This document shows positions 34,541-46,822 of a stretch of DNA of 64,000 bases, piece after piece; positions within the stretch are counted from its first letter, which is position 1, and every line of letters starts with the position of its first letter. The translations under genes and the position numbers were made by a program. The stretch comes from Paulinella micropora (taxonomy: Eukaryota; Cercozoa; Imbricatea; Euglyphida; Paulinellidae). The stretch is taken from assembly GCA_019918135.1 (NCBI GenBank), contig WBZZ01005597.1, positions 20,001-84,000 of the forward strand, read 5' to 3'. The notes below the pieces were generated by a model that saw only the letters and a list, made by a program, of their open reading frames with translations, was not told the DNA's origin and made no database searches.

Positions 34541-37500
34541 TTAAAAGGCCACGGGAAGATTAATAATCAGGCAAGACTGTCCTAGAGAATAATCCCGCCG
34601 GACTTTGACCACCGCTTTTTTGCTGCTCGCAGGAAATCCGCTGCTTTCGGAAACATTGCTCGAGCACTTACAATTCGACGAAGAGGGAGACGGGGCTCCT
34701 TGCGTACAATAAGGGCATTGTCCCGAGACTGAAGGATTCTCCGGGGCAACGACCGCGGCCCCAGAGGCCGACCTGCTTGATACCTGATCTCTACATTCAG
34801 GGCATTGCTCAGAAGGCGTTTCTGAGCATTTGCACAGGCTTTCTGACTTAGCTGTCGAATTCTGCGCCCCCCGCGCCTGCCCAACCGCCGCCCCGGAGAC
34901 AGACACGCTGGTTGACGGGCAATGACAGAAATCGCCGTGTGACTGCTGCGCGTTTGAGTTGGGTACATTATTACGACCCTTGGATACTCTGGCTTGGCAA
35001 CCAGAGCATTCCTCCTCAGACTGCTGCGAGCACTGGCACCAAACCCCCCCCCGCCGAAGCAGTCGAAGTCTGCGCCCCCCGCGCGCTGGTTGACGGGCAA
35101 TGGCAGAATTCTCCGTGGGGCTGCTGCGCGTTTGAGTTGGGTACATTATTAGTGCCCCCGGATACTTTGCCTTCTTTACAACCAGGGCATTCATCCTCAG
35201 ACTGCCGCGAGCACTGGCACCATCTCCCCGACGACGACGACGTAGACGCAGTTGTTGAATTCTGCGCACCCCACGTCTTTATTGGCTTTGTGCCGTGTAG
35301 TTTGCAGGCAGAGCAACTCCCCGAAGTGGACTGGCTTACAGAAACACCAGAGCTTTTGTCGCAGCTGCATTGTTCTTCTTCGGAGACAACCGACTGTTCT
35401 TGGCTGTGATTTGCTTTACAAAACGTGCACGATGAAGCACTAGACCCACCGCTTGTCTTGCTGCTCTTACAGCAAGAACAGCCAGAGCTGGACCCGGGTT
35501 TTGACAGAGACTGGGGACAGCTGTGATTGTTTGTGCTTTCACAATGACACGAAGAAGAACTTTCTTCTCCCCATGGCACGCCGGGCCCTCTCTGGGCATG
35601 AGCTGTACTGAAACAGCAAACGCTGCATACACCAGACGACGACGTGGCCACGCTGATGGAACATTGACAGCGGGATAACGACGGTGTCTGTGCCCCCGCT
35701 GGACCCTCTCCGTCGTCCAACGTGATGTATTGGTCGAGCGCTTGCCCGGCGTTATTATGTGTAGCATGTGCCACGAACCCCTCGCAGAGAGAGCACGATG
35801 ATGATGATGTCTCCACCCGCCCCTCTACATTTTCAAAAAACGACCTCTGCACATTCGCGACGTATATACTCTCAGGTACGCCACTTCCTATGACGCACAC
35901 ACTCTCAGGTACGTCACTTTCTATGGTCATTAACTGTGCTTTCTCCTTGTTATACCAGCCTTGTAAGTTCGCAGTGGACAACGCTGAGCTCGCTCCCGGC
36001 ACGACCACGCTGCCTACCGGCTCTTGCAGAAAAAAGCCAGTCAAGGTGTAGGAGATCGTCGCATTCTCGCCCGTGCCCATCACGTGAAAGTACAGGGCTG
36101 GACGCCCAGCGCAAACGCTGTCCTCCCTTTTCTGCAGTGCCAGCAGGCCATATTCTTGGCACAGTTGTGCGTATTTGTCCAGTATAAACTTCGAGTCCTC
36201 GGCCGTCAAGCGAATCGTAAGCTCCTTCTTCTCGCCATTAGAAATGCTGCCGCTGGCGGCGGCTATCAGCTCGGGTATTGTACGATAGCCGCCGGCGGCT
36301 TGATTGACCTTATTCCACTCCTCGCGTTTCTCGTCCAGTCTCTTCTTTTCTTGTTTGTTTTTTTCGCGTTGTTCGTCGTCTTCTTCTTCTGCCTCTTCGT
36401 CGTCTTCTTCTTCTTTTTCTTTGGCTGGATGCCTAAAAGAGGCGGAAAAGCTGGCTTTTTCTTGGGAAGTTGTTGACGAGAGGCTCGATTTGCTGTTGAG
36501 AACGTTTCCGCCAGGCGCCGCCGCTTCTTTTTCTGCAGCATCATCATCGCCGCTGTTCAGGTCTCCGCCAATGGCCTGAACTTCGTCTTCGTCGTCGTCA
36601 TCATCTCCGCTCGGTGTAAGTGATATTTGCGAAGGAAGATCAGCGGGCTCGGGCCGTTCCCACTGCGCAGTCTTTCCTTGTGCCTCCACTGTTTCGTTCC
36701 TGCGTCTGTGGCCGGCCGTTTTTTTATGGTCAAGCTGAGACACAAGAAATAAAAGAAGCTGTTCGGCCGTGTCGAGTCGTCTTGAGAGATCGAGCTTCAA
36801 ACAGAGAGTTTGCGGGCCATTAGCAGCATTTTCTAAAAAACGATTCAAACCCTGCGGGCCCAGCTCGCGCAGGAGCCAGACCATGAAGCAGTTTGAGTGG
36901 TGCTCTTTGGCCCCGTAGACTTGGCCACTAAAATCCAGGCACGCTGCTGCGCCTTTGGTTGTCTGGGCAAAGCTCTCACCTCCTACGTCGATCCGCTTCC
37001 CGTTAAATGTTTTCTTGCCAGGGTCGTGCAGGCCAAGCTGCGCAGATCCACTTGCCGAGTTCAAATCACACGTAGCAGACTCGAGTGCAAATACGTTTGC
37101 TGCGGTGTTGTCGGGACAATATCGAGCTAGAATACTTTCGAAGCTAACGTAACCACCGTCGCTAGGCGGGGGGGGAATCTCTAGCTTGATGAGCGAAGGA
37201 GTTTTTCCATCATACAAATAGAAGAAATCCATCGGAGAAACTGCATCCATATCCCGCCACGACATAATCAGACTTTGGAATGTCTTGACGCTGTCGTCAC
37301 GATGCGTACCAGCTGAGTTGCGACAGAAAATAAACTCGGTCGTTTTTTCTACGAATGTCTGAGAAGCCATTTGGATGTCATCCTCCTCTTTGCGCTGCCC
37401 ATCGTCGTCCTTTTTGGATGCCTTTTGGGGCAACTCAAAGTTGCTACTATGGTAAATGTCCCGCAAACCCTCATCCCCCCAAAAGGCGTATAGTAACTTG

Positions 37501-37616
37501 AGAGCAAAAACAGCGTACCTTGGATCTGATTTCGTTTCTTGGTCCGGCGGCCCCGCGCGCGAAATTACTTCGGCAGCAGAGACGCTATAGCTAAAGCTTC
37601 GACTCTGACTATGCAT
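34541..37616 (-). CDS. Large protein with alternating CxC / CxxC repeats, frame interrupted
   Basis: It starts at ATG 37616. About 350 N-terminal residues look globular (AVFALKLLYAFWGDEGLRD, VWLLRELGPQGLNRFL). A Glu/Asp/Lys-rich coiled-coil segment follows (about 395-430), then a second globular part with a VPES duplication. From about residue 600 the sequence is Ser-rich with evenly spaced Cys pairs that alternate CxC and CxxC (CQC, CPGC, CHC, CSAC and others). The pattern continues to about 34,600. The frame is interrupted about once within the repeat tail, where two DNA repeats of about 180 bases are recognisable. Such a tail could bind many metal ions or form disulphides. No family is recognised. 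Confidence 0.55.
34900..35230. repeat. Two direct repeats of about 180 bp in the Cys-pair tail
   Basis: Blocks such as gtttgagttgggtacattat and the shared ggttgacgggcaatg occur twice, about 180 bases apart, and encode the phrase NNVPNSNAQQ with flanking CxxC and CHC pairs. Confidence 0.6.
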
Positions 37617-37887
37617 AACTAAAATGTCTCTCTTCCTTTTTTTCCCCTTTTCTTCTTGGCGATATTATAACAACCACCACGAAGAAAAAGAACAGCCTAC
37701 GGCGGGTTCTTCCATCTTAGCCCTCCTCCCTCTCCCCCCCCTCTTCCTGTTTGCATATCCCCCCCCCTCCCCCCCTCTCCCTGCTTGCATTTTGCCCACT
37801 CCCCCCTCCCTCTCCCTGCTTGCAGTCTTTGGACTTGTTTGCTGTCTCTTTTCTCGCACTGAGATATAAGGTGCAGTAGAAAAAGAG

Positions 37888-38781
37888 ATGCCTCGCCCCA
37901 AGAATTCTGCGTGCAGTCCGGGGATGCTGCTGCACAGTCGTTGGCGACTAGAACGAGTGCTAGGCTACGGCGGGTTCGGGGTTGTTTGGTTGGCACAGGA
38001 CAGCGTCAAGGGCAGCAAACACCCCTACGTAGCCATCAAGATCCAACAATATCCTAAGAATCAAGTGGACGAGGCTCGCTTGCTGTTCTCTCTGCAGCGC
38101 GTGTACTCCTGCCCCAGCGAGCTTTTCCCGCAGCCCTTGTTGCGCTTCGAAATGGACGGGCAGGCAGTGTTAGTCATGGAACACATTCCATTATCCTTGG
38201 AGACATTGATCAAAAAGCGTTCCTTGGAGGGGCAGGTGCGAGCGCTCGGCGCGCTGCCTGAGCTAGTCACGGGGCTCCAGGGCTTTCATGCAGAAGGTTA
38301 CATTCACCGGGACATAAAGCCTGCCAACATCCTGCTGAGGGCGCAGGGAGGGGCATGTTTGATTGACTTTGGCTTATCCGTAGATCCCTTCCAGGAAGGT
38401 ATATGCTCAGGCCGGCACGCCGCCGGGACCTTGTCATATATGAGCCTGGACTGTCACAGATCCAAGAGGGCCTGTCAGAGAGATGACCTGTGGAGCATTG
38501 GTTATGTTTTGTTGGAAATCCTCTGCGGCAAGTTGCCTTGGTCCGGCCATGGCCATCATCGAAAAAAAGAATCTTCCGGCGCTAGGACCAAAAGAATAGA
38601 GGCCGCCAAGAGGGAATTAGCGCAGAGTTCCTTACTAGGCGACTGGTGGGGCGAGCTGTTTAAACAATACGTACAAATATGCAAACAAGCAGCTCCTTTT
38701 CCAGAGTTTGCAGATTATGCCAAAATCATTGAGATTTTGCGTAGCTGCCACGCGCAAATGCTTCTTCGCACCAACGTCTAA
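37888..38781 (+). CDS. Ser/Thr protein kinase, CK1-like (297 aa)
   Basis: It starts at ATG 37888. Kinase motifs are complete: Gly loop GYGGFGVVW (26-34), VAIK with Lys51, catalytic HRDIKPAN (about 140-147), DFG in LIDFGLS (about 160), and after the activation loop GTLSYMSLDCH, DDLWSIGYVLLEILCGKLPW. The SYMSLDCH phrase in place of APE, and the DDLWS(I)GY sequence, are typical of the CK1/VRK group, which large DNA viruses often encode. It probably phosphorylates host or virion proteins. A GA-microsatellite (38,830-38,885) follows the gene. Confidence 0.85.
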   Translation: MPRPKNSACSPGMLLHSRWRLERVLGYGGFGVVWLAQDSVKGSKHPYVAIKIQQYPKNQVDEARLLFSLQRVYSCPSELFPQPLLRFEMDGQAVLVMEHIPLSLETLIKKRSLEGQVRALGALPELVTGLQGFHAEGYIHRDIKPANILLRAQGGACLIDFGLSVDPFQEGICSGRHAAGTLSYMSLDCHRSKRACQRDDLWSIGYVLLEILCGKLPWSGHGHHRKKESSGARTKRIEAAKRELAQSSLLGDWWGELFKQYVQICKQAAPFPEFADYAKIIEILRSCHAQMLLRTNV

Positions 38782-38834
38782 GAACAGGGTGGGAGGGGGG
38801 GGGGACGAGGAGGACACAGAGTGCTCGGGAGAGA

Positions 38835-38885
38835 CAGAGAGAGAGAGAGAGAGAGGGGGGGGGGGAGTGAGAGAGAGAGAGAAAG
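38835..38885. repeat. GA microsatellite with G-run
   Basis: Alternating gagaga blocks are separated by a run of G downstream of the kinase gene. Confidence 0.8.
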
Positions 38886-38967
38886 CAAAGGAAGGAGAAA
38901 TATTTGCATAAGACGCTGCATACGCACAAAAAGAAAAGGGAACACAAAAAGTGGACAAGGCCCGAAG

Positions 38968-38979
38968 TATATATATTAA
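38968..38979 (+). promoter_or_regulatory. TATA-like element
   Basis: tatatatattaa lies about 40 bases upstream of the ATG at 39020 in an otherwise A-rich leader; a promoter role is inferred from position. Confidence 0.35.
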
Positions 38980-39019
38980 AGCACCAGAAAAAAAACACGT
39001 GTTGGAGTCGAAAGCCAGG

Positions 39020-42000
39020 ATGGTATGGCTGGTAGGTATACTAGGCTACCTGCCGTTCCTTACGGCCGTCTATGTGAACACAAACTGTACGCTTTCTTCT
39101 GCAGGCGTGAATAACAATACTGGCGTTGTCAGGCTTCTTTCTACTGTGGGCTTGGGCAAACACATACATGAGCCCTTGGCAGTATTAGAAGTAGAGATAT
39201 GGAAGGGTCTTTCCTCGGTTTCCGTGGGTAGTTTGGAATGCGGCGGAGCCACAGCCGCCTCGGGGCTGATATATGTACGCGAAGAAGAAGAGGAAGGGCC
39301 TGGCAACGGCTGTTGGGAGCGCTGCCAGGTGCACTTACCCTACACGAACGACTGTGCAAGATTGGTACAGTATCGGGATAGTGTAGTGGTTCTGTTAGCG
39401 GGGACGCTGATTGTGAAAGGACGGGATGATGGCGCCGGTGCGCGCGTACAGAGTTCGGTGGATTTCTCGCTGGAACTACCAGCGGCGGGTTGGGGGCTAG
39501 AAGTGAGCGCGACGCTGGAGTCTCAGCACGCTTGTACACGGGACGAGCACTGTCATGGCTTTGTTTGTAAGATCGTCGGCGCCGGGGGGCGCGGCAACTT
39601 TTGTGACTGTGCGACGTCTAGGCCCTGGGACTTTCTTCCCGACAGTATGTGCACAGGAAAAAAACACCAAGGAGTGCAGTGTGAGCTAGATGTGGTGCCG
39701 CCCTGGAGCCAAGGCTGCCCCGCCCGAGCGTTGGAAATAAACCTTGACGGGGGCACTCCGGAGGTAGGTTTGGAGAGTGCGATCCTACGCCAAACCGGCG
39801 GCGCGCCCGCTCTGTTCACAGCCCCTGTTTGGTTCGACTGCGGACCGCCACGGGCGGCTGGCGCAACGTCGCCCCCGAGGGGCAGGAGCGGGGTACGCGC
39901 GCTGTGGCGGAGAGTAACCCCCCCCTGGCGGAGCGGGGGGAGAGGGCGAAAAAACCTTGGTGGCGTTAGCGGCAGATCCTCCGCGCGACGACGGCGACGA
40001 TGACGGGGGGGTTACTGACTACTCGCTGGCTGAATATGTCTTTGGGCGGCTCGGCGAGTGGCGGGTGTTGTATGAGGGTGAGGACTGGGCCGGCAACGTG
40101 GCGACCTGCGCCTTTTCAGTGTTGGTTCGCGACAGCAGCCCCCCTCTCCCTGCGGCCCCGGGCTCGAGCTCGGCCGGGATCTGTGGACAAACCCTGCGCG
40201 CACGTGGTTACGACCAGCCCCCCAGGCTTGGCACTGCACTACAGCTGCTCTACGAACAAGGGGTAGGCACCGCTGCCGGTGCAGGGAGTTGGGCGGAACG
40301 AGTCGTGCGGGAGTGGGAATCGGGCGGCTTTGTACAGCAGCTAGCGCCGGGGGGGCTGCGCGAGCTCTCGGCCCAGCTGTGCGGGGGCGGCCGCGATAAC
40401 GTCGATGACAAGCAAACGCACTGTCGGAATTATTCATACGAAGCGTACTTTGGCCCCCTGACGTCGTCGAGGGCCCAGGCTGGGCAGGAGGTCTTGCGGG
40501 AAGGTGAGTACTCAGTAGCGGCCGACATCTTCGACCGTTCTGGAAACCGGGCCTGGTGCAACTTTACGGTAGTGATAGACAACACGCCCCCGCTCTTACA
40601 TTGTGCAGAGAACGCGCGCGGGCGTTCTTTGCAGCAGCCCCCCCCTGCCTGGCCGGTCGCGGGGCAGGCGGGGCTGCCTCGCGTGGCGTTATATCGCGCG
40701 CTGCTGCCGCCGTCGTCTCCACTGACAGCGTCCGAGCTGGATTTCTTTGCGGCTGGCGCGTCCGCCGGCGGTGAGTTTCTGCAGGCGTTGTACAGGCACC
40801 AGCCAGGCCGCCATGCCTGCAGCAACGGGACTAGCACGGCGGGCCGGGTGGGGGGGGACTCGGCGAACAACGCGGCGGGGACGTGCGTGACCTTGAACGT
40901 GAGCGCTGGTGTGTGGTACGAGCTGCGGCCGGACCAGGCCCTGCAGGCTACCACCGGTGCCGAGCCGCTAAGCAATAGCGGTGAGCTGCGTGTGAGTGTG
41001 TCTGGTCCGCCTGGCTGCCAAGGGGAGGACGAGCTGACAGTGTCCTGTCGCCCGACGACGACGACGGCCGCGACCTTTTGTGTGCGCCCGGGCGCAGGGC
41101 AGGCGCGCTGGCGGTACCGAGTAGAGGTAATGGGTTGCGCCCAAGACTACGGAGTGCACATAACGGAACTCTCCGCCCGCGTAGGCCGAGAGCTGACCGA
41201 GCAAGACGAGGCGCGGCGCTTGCAACTGCAGCCACTGTGGTTGGGCCCGGGGTCTGGGTCGGCGGCCCCCGGGTGGTTACTGCGGGTTAGCTACGCTGCG
41301 TTTGATACGGTTGGCAACGCGGCGTTGTGTGTAGTGGACTACGAAGTGCAAGCGCCGCGCCCCCCGCGTATGCAGTTGGCTGGGAACCGCACCGCACGGA
41401 ACCTGACACTAGCCGTGGGGAGCTGGCAAGCGCCGCGGCCGGCTCTAGTGGTGCGCCCCACCGATTGGCTCGCCTACGACCTCGCGGGCTCTGGCCTGCA
41501 CGCACACGAAGCGTTGGAGTTGCTGGAGTGGTGGTGGACCTCCTCGTCCAGCCCTCTAGGGACGTGCACCGCGGCCGGGGGTCTGTGTGAGCAGCGCGGG
41601 CTAGGCGGCACCGGCTGGTTCCACGCGTATCCAGGCTCCGGAACACTGCACTTTAGGACCCTGTTGCCAGACACTGCCCAGCCAGTACAGGAGCTGTCGC
41701 TGACGCTGGCGCTCTGGGACCCCGAGCCGCCGCTGTTCTTAGACTGCAGCGGCCCTGGGGGGACTTACGCTTCAGTGCGCGTTGAGATTGCCCTCGGCCA
41801 GGCCACGTACTGGCTGGACTCCATCTCGGACACACACGGTCCGGGGCGGGTTGTGGACAGACACCTGCCCGCCGTGCCGCCCAAGGTACTCGCTAGTTAT
41901 GGTCGCGGCCTGGAGCTGCGGCATGGGGCCTGGAACATTACGTACACGGCCGCGGATTGGTTCGGGAACCGCGCCACCTGCACGCGCCAGTGGCTGGTGT

Positions 42001-45000
42001 CGGACGTGCAAGCGCCGGCGCTCCTCTGTCTACCACCCCAGGGCCTGGCGGCGTTCCGTCCACGCCCTCTCGCCGCCGGCACTGGATCGGGGGGGCTGCT
42101 CTACCGCGTGGCCATGGAGCCCGGTACCTGCGGTCCCCCACCAGACGCTGGCACGGGGCCGGCCCAGGCGTGGGTAGACTACCGCAGCTCCGATGCGCAG
42201 GGCGGGGTGCGGGTGGAGGCTGCCTGTACGGCCGGGGCCACGGTGCAGTGCCTTGTCAATGCCACCGACACCGCCGGTCTGCAGGCTAGCTGCTCATTGG
42301 CCTACGAGTGGGTGGACTTGGAGCCCCCACAGATGGACTGCCCGGCAACTGGCAGCCTCCCCGTGGGTTTAGCCCCGCAGTCCCTGCAGAGTCTGTTCCA
42401 TGGAGCCCCGCAGTCCCTGCAGAGTCTGTTCCATGGCTCCGACAATTGCAACTACACTGGGGCTCGCTTCTGGCCCAGCGCCGAAGAGATTAGCAGCTAC
42501 GGGTTTGCTGATTCTCCCTTTGAACTCTACGTTCTTGGGGAGGACGCCAGCCCCGATTCGCGCCCCCCCCCGCCCTGCCGCATCAGCGTAAACCTCACAG
42601 GTTTCTGTGGGGACGGTTTCCTTGACCTGACAGCACGCTACGGTACCGCTGAGCAGTGCGAACAAGACCCGCACCCAACCAGCCCGGGGTGCAACGAGAG
42701 CTGCCTGTGCAAGCAGGGCTTCGCTCGGGACCCGCGCGGCGGGGGTGGCTGCCTGCAGGTCTGCCAGGAAAATGACGCCGCTGGCTGCGCGCTGGAGACC
42801 TTGGAGCTGGCGGGAACACGCTGCTGGCAGGGCGTCGTCAACACTAGCTGGCCCGCGGGAGCGTCGTCGACTCCCGCCAGCTGGCTAATCCGGGCGCTCA
42901 AGCCCGACTTTACGGCCGTGCCCGGCCCCGCGTTTACTCAGTACTACCTCTTGCCCGACGGCCCTGGCTGGCGGCACCGGGGGTACTACCACCAACAAGA
43001 GCTGGCGGGGCGGATAATGACGCCCTACGCCGACTTCAACGCGACTCAGGTCCAGGCGGCACTGCTCGGGCCCGGGGAAGATCTCGTGTTCGAGTGGCTC
43101 GGGTCCGGGGAAGATCTCGCGGCCCCGCGGGATTGGCCCACCGACCAGGCGCTCAGGCTGCAGGTCTGTAACTGCGAGTTCCCGAGTGCGGGTGCCGTCC
43201 TGGCCGCTTTTGTGTTGCAGGCCGATAACAGCACCCTCAGCAACATTGACGAGTATTGCGCGGCCGGCGCTGCCAGTACGAGCTACGACCCTGCCAGCGG
43301 CTGCTACGTTTTTAAGATCTGCCGCTCGGGGGTAGTGGTCGTTGGACCCCCCCGATCGTCGGGGACGGTGCCCGGCAGGCAAGCCTGCCGGACGCGAGGC
43401 TCGGCTCCTCTCCTGGTTGTCAACAACTCAGGTACCAACTGTAGCTATGCCACGGCTGACTGGCTCTGGCAGGACGTGCTGCACCCAGACGTTTACGTTG
43501 GGAATGACACAAACCCAGCCCGGCTGCAGGGTTCACTCTTGTCAGTAGGGATCCCCTCCGCTTTGTACCTGCAGTACGACGAACGGGCGGGGACCCGCCA
43601 ATTGGCGCAGCTAGCGGTGGGGCACTCTACTACCCTGTCTTGGCGCGCAAACAGCGGCTCTGAGCTGGGTTGCGACTGGCAAGTACAAGTGCGGGATGTG
43701 TTACCCCCCCGCTTTGTGTGTAGCGGCGGCTGGCGGGTGCCCAGTGATCCGGGCGCGGACTTTGCTCTTCTCGTGGGCTTGGAGAGTCGCGCCCTAGAAG
43801 ACGAAACGGATGCCACGCGCTGGTTACTTCCCCTGCGGCTACCGGGCGGCGGCCGAGCCGGGGGAAAGGCAGACGAAGACGGCCGAGCCGGGGGAAAGGC
43901 AGACGAAGACGGCCGAGCCGGGGGAAAGGCGGACGAAGACGGCCGCTTCTTTTACGTAGGCAATACTACCCTGATCTGGACCGGCTCCGACTCCAGCAGC
44001 AACCCCGCGGAACCCTGCCTAGTCCAGATCCAGGTCGTTGACGAGGAGCCGCCCAGCTTAACATGTCCCGACGTGGTTGTGCGCGCGCCAGCCGGCCACA
44101 CCGCCTGGGACGGCGTCTTGACGAAGAGCGGCTTCTTCTTTACCGACAACTCACTGGCACATTCAGCCTCCTATTTCTCTGTTCAAGTCTCCACTCCGCT
44201 GGGCCTAACCGGTCCCGACTCCTTCCACGTACTCACCCACTCCGTACAAGACGCAGGCGGTAACACCGGTTACTGCCAATTTAGGGTTTGGGTGCTAGAC
44301 AGTGGGTGTTCTGTACAGCTAGACAGCAACGACACGCCGCTGGGTGGGAACCTCACACCCCTTGCGCCTCCTGCCCTTCCCTCACCCCTTGCGCCTCCTG
44401 CCCCGGCGCTGGCGTGCCCCCCGGCATCGCGGCCAGTGCTGTTGTCGTGCCTGTCCAAGATACATTTCTACGACCCCGGCGCTGCTGCGCGGGGAGGGAA
44501 CGTGTGGGGTGTTAGCGTGGGCAAGCATGCCCGGGGGTTAGCCCTACCAGCCGTGGCTCTCACTTGGCGTGAGTGCAACGCCAGCGGCAGCACTGCCTCC
44601 TGTTACTGGGGGGGCTGCCCTGTCTGTGCAGACTGCCCGCCCTGGCTGAGCTTGAGTTTGCAACCGCTCCTGACCGATCCCAACGGCGGCATTCCGTTCA
44701 GCCTCCCTAGTAACGGACGCCAAACCTTCCGGGGGGGTTGGCGCGCCACCCCTGCCCCGGTTTTCGGGGTAGAGCTCACCCCTGCCCCGGTTTTCGGGGT
44801 AGAGCTAATGCTGCCCAACTGCAGTTTGCGGCTGCTGGACGACCTGCCGCCCGTCGCGTATAGTTGGGCGGCGGGGGAGCGCCCGCAACTAATGGCCGGA
44901 ACGTCACGGCGCGAGGCTGCCGCGCCCGTGCCGGCGCCGCTCCCCGGCGCGCTGCTCCCTTTGCTCGCGCAGCTGCTGCCCTTCTGGGTCGACTCTGTAG

Positions 45001-46463
45001 GGCTAGAGCACATCACCTTCCTTAACACTAATCAGAGCACGCTTCAAGTCACGGCCCAAGAACAACTGCTGGCCTATGACATAATCTTCAGCACCAACCA
45101 CTCCTTAGTGGTTGGGAGCGGACAGACTGCCGCCGGAGTCGTGGGCGTCCTAGCCAGGGAACGAGCTACCGAACTCTGGCTAGCCGACCAGCCCCGCAAC
45201 TGGTCGGCGTCGGCTTCTCTGGAACAATTAGACTATCTAACCTCCCTTTATACCTACCACCTACGCATGCTGGCACTTTTCCTGCATCTCGTGCCAGAGC
45301 TAGGCACAAGCTCTTTCGAGCTCCGCGCCTACGACGAAAGCGGCAACTCGCAGCTCTTCACCCTAGTGCTGCTCTTGTTCGACCGGACCCCACCTAGCTT
45401 TGCCAACTGCCCTTCCGGCACGCTGATACTCCGCCCGCGCGGCTGCCCCGGCGGCGGGGGTTGTGTGCTCCCAAACCTGACCCTGGCTTTTGGCGATAAC
45501 TACTACCTTGCGCCCAGCTCTGGCGGAGCCGGAGCACGGCGTAATTGGACAGCACTGGTATCTTGGGGGCACGTCGCCGCCGGAAGCCTTGTCAGCCACA
45601 CCATCGTGGTGTTGGACGAAGCCGGCAATAACGCCAGCTGTACCGTGAGAGCTCTTGTCCTTGATCAAGACAGCACGCACAACGACAGCGCCCTTGAGGC
45701 GCCCTGCCCCCCGGCAGCGCTGGTCATTCGCGCCCCCTATCCCGGGGCCCTCCCTACCACCGGACTGCCATGGAGACGCCTGGCTAGCCTCGGTCAGCAG
45801 GGGATCACTGTCTCCGACCTAGCCACCAATGCCCCCCTGGCCCGGCCTTCCGCCGGGCCAGCAGCAGCTGTCCTCCCTGGTCAATACCGCGTGTACGCCC
45901 GGGGGGGACACGTTAACCTTACACAAGGGCAGACACCCGCGTCGAACCTTACACAAGGGCAGACACCCGCGTCGTCCTGCGAGTTGGACATCAGCGTGTT
46001 GGCACCGTTCCCGGCCCCGTGGTTACAGCTCCTGTCGCTTCGCGCTACTCTTACCCACACCGGCTCATTCCTGCGGGCTAGCTTTTCCTACACTACTCTG
46101 ACGGGGTACCCCTACGTGGCCACCGTTGTGCCGGGCTGGACACCACCCTCCGACTACCTACTAACGAGTTCCACCGCCATGCACTACTCCCTTAGCCTCG
46201 ACCGTCCGGACTCGGATTGTACGGTGACCAAGCTCAACCTCTCCATACCCTACGAAGTCCAGTGCTACGACCTAAACGAAACGGGGTCCTCGCGCGCGGC
46301 GTGCGCGCTCTGTGGCGCGGCCGCTTCTGGCGCGCCGTGCCGCAGCGGGCGGACAGCGGTCAAGAGGACTGTCACGACGCGCTGCGCCGGGGCTGGCTCG
46401 TGGCGCGGGACGAACGGTGGTGGCGCACGCCCGCGCTGTACAATCTGTGCCTGTTGGAGCTAG
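39020..46463 (+). CDS. Giant secreted HYR-repeat protein, frame interrupted
   Basis: The ATG at 39020 gives a signal peptide (MVWLVGILGYLPFLTAVYV). The rest is extracellular in character: many Cys, many N-glycosylation sites, no Lys-rich regions. HYR-type (immunoglobulin-like) motifs of the form D.aGN...C.f.V.D..PP...C recur, for example at about 40,540 (DRSGNRAWCNFTVVIDNTPP), 41,300, 41,950, 42,265, 43,990 (then VDEEPPSLTCP), 44,250, 45,340 and 45,625. HYR domains mediate adhesion and ligand binding in animals, bacteria and protists. The gene is over 2,400 codons, with about one interruption near its N-terminal part, and contains at least four 30-33-base tandem duplications. No transmembrane segment was seen. 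An adhesin or virion surface protein is inferred. Confidence 0.6.
43851..43940. repeat. 30-bp triplication in the HYR gene
   Basis: Units at 43851, 43881 and 43911 encode GRAGGKADED three times with only one base difference. It lies in a loop-like insertion between two HYR units. Confidence 0.9.
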
Positions 46464-46822
46464 GCAAAGCCGCACGCCTCCGTGGGGGGCTGCGGCTGGC
46501 GGCGCGCACGTGCGTGGTGCTAGTACGAGGTTCGCCGCAGGAGGCAGCGCGGAAGACGCCGCCCGCGGCGGCCAAGCGGCGGCTGCTCGTCTGCGAGGTA
46601 GAGGTGCTGGGGGATCGTGCCGGACTGCGCTGGTGGCCGGCGGAGCCCGACACTGCGCAGCTGGCGCGCTACCTGTGGCTGCACCTAGTGCTCGAGCCGC
46701 CGCTGCAGCCCGGCTGCCGGGAGCTGCGCCTGGCGTGGGCGGCCCTGCCGCCCGCGCTGCGCGCTGCGCTGCCGGATGCTGCGCACGGCCAAGTGTCCCA
46801 GCTGGAGGTCTGGCACGTCTAG
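46217..46822 (+). CDS. Uncharacterised ORF after the HYR gene
   Basis: The frame has no ATG and overlaps the end of the HYR gene. The part after 46,300 has strong GC3 coding bias and protein-like sequence (RWWRTPALYNLCLLELGKAA, RLLVCEVEVLGDRAGLRWW, ARYLWLHLVLEPPLQPGC). It may be the true C-terminal region of the preceding gene or a separate gene starting at a non-ATG codon. No domain is recognised. Confidence 0.4.
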   Translation: MYGDQAQPLHTLRSPVLRPKRNGVLARGVRALWRGRFWRAVPQRADSGQEDCHDALRRGWLVARDERWWRTPALYNLCLLELGKAARLRGGLRLAARTCVVLVRGSPQEAARKTPPAAAKRRLLVCEVEVLGDRAGLRWWPAEPDTAQLARYLWLHLVLEPPLQPGCRELRLAWAALPPALRAALPDAAHGQVSQLEVWHV

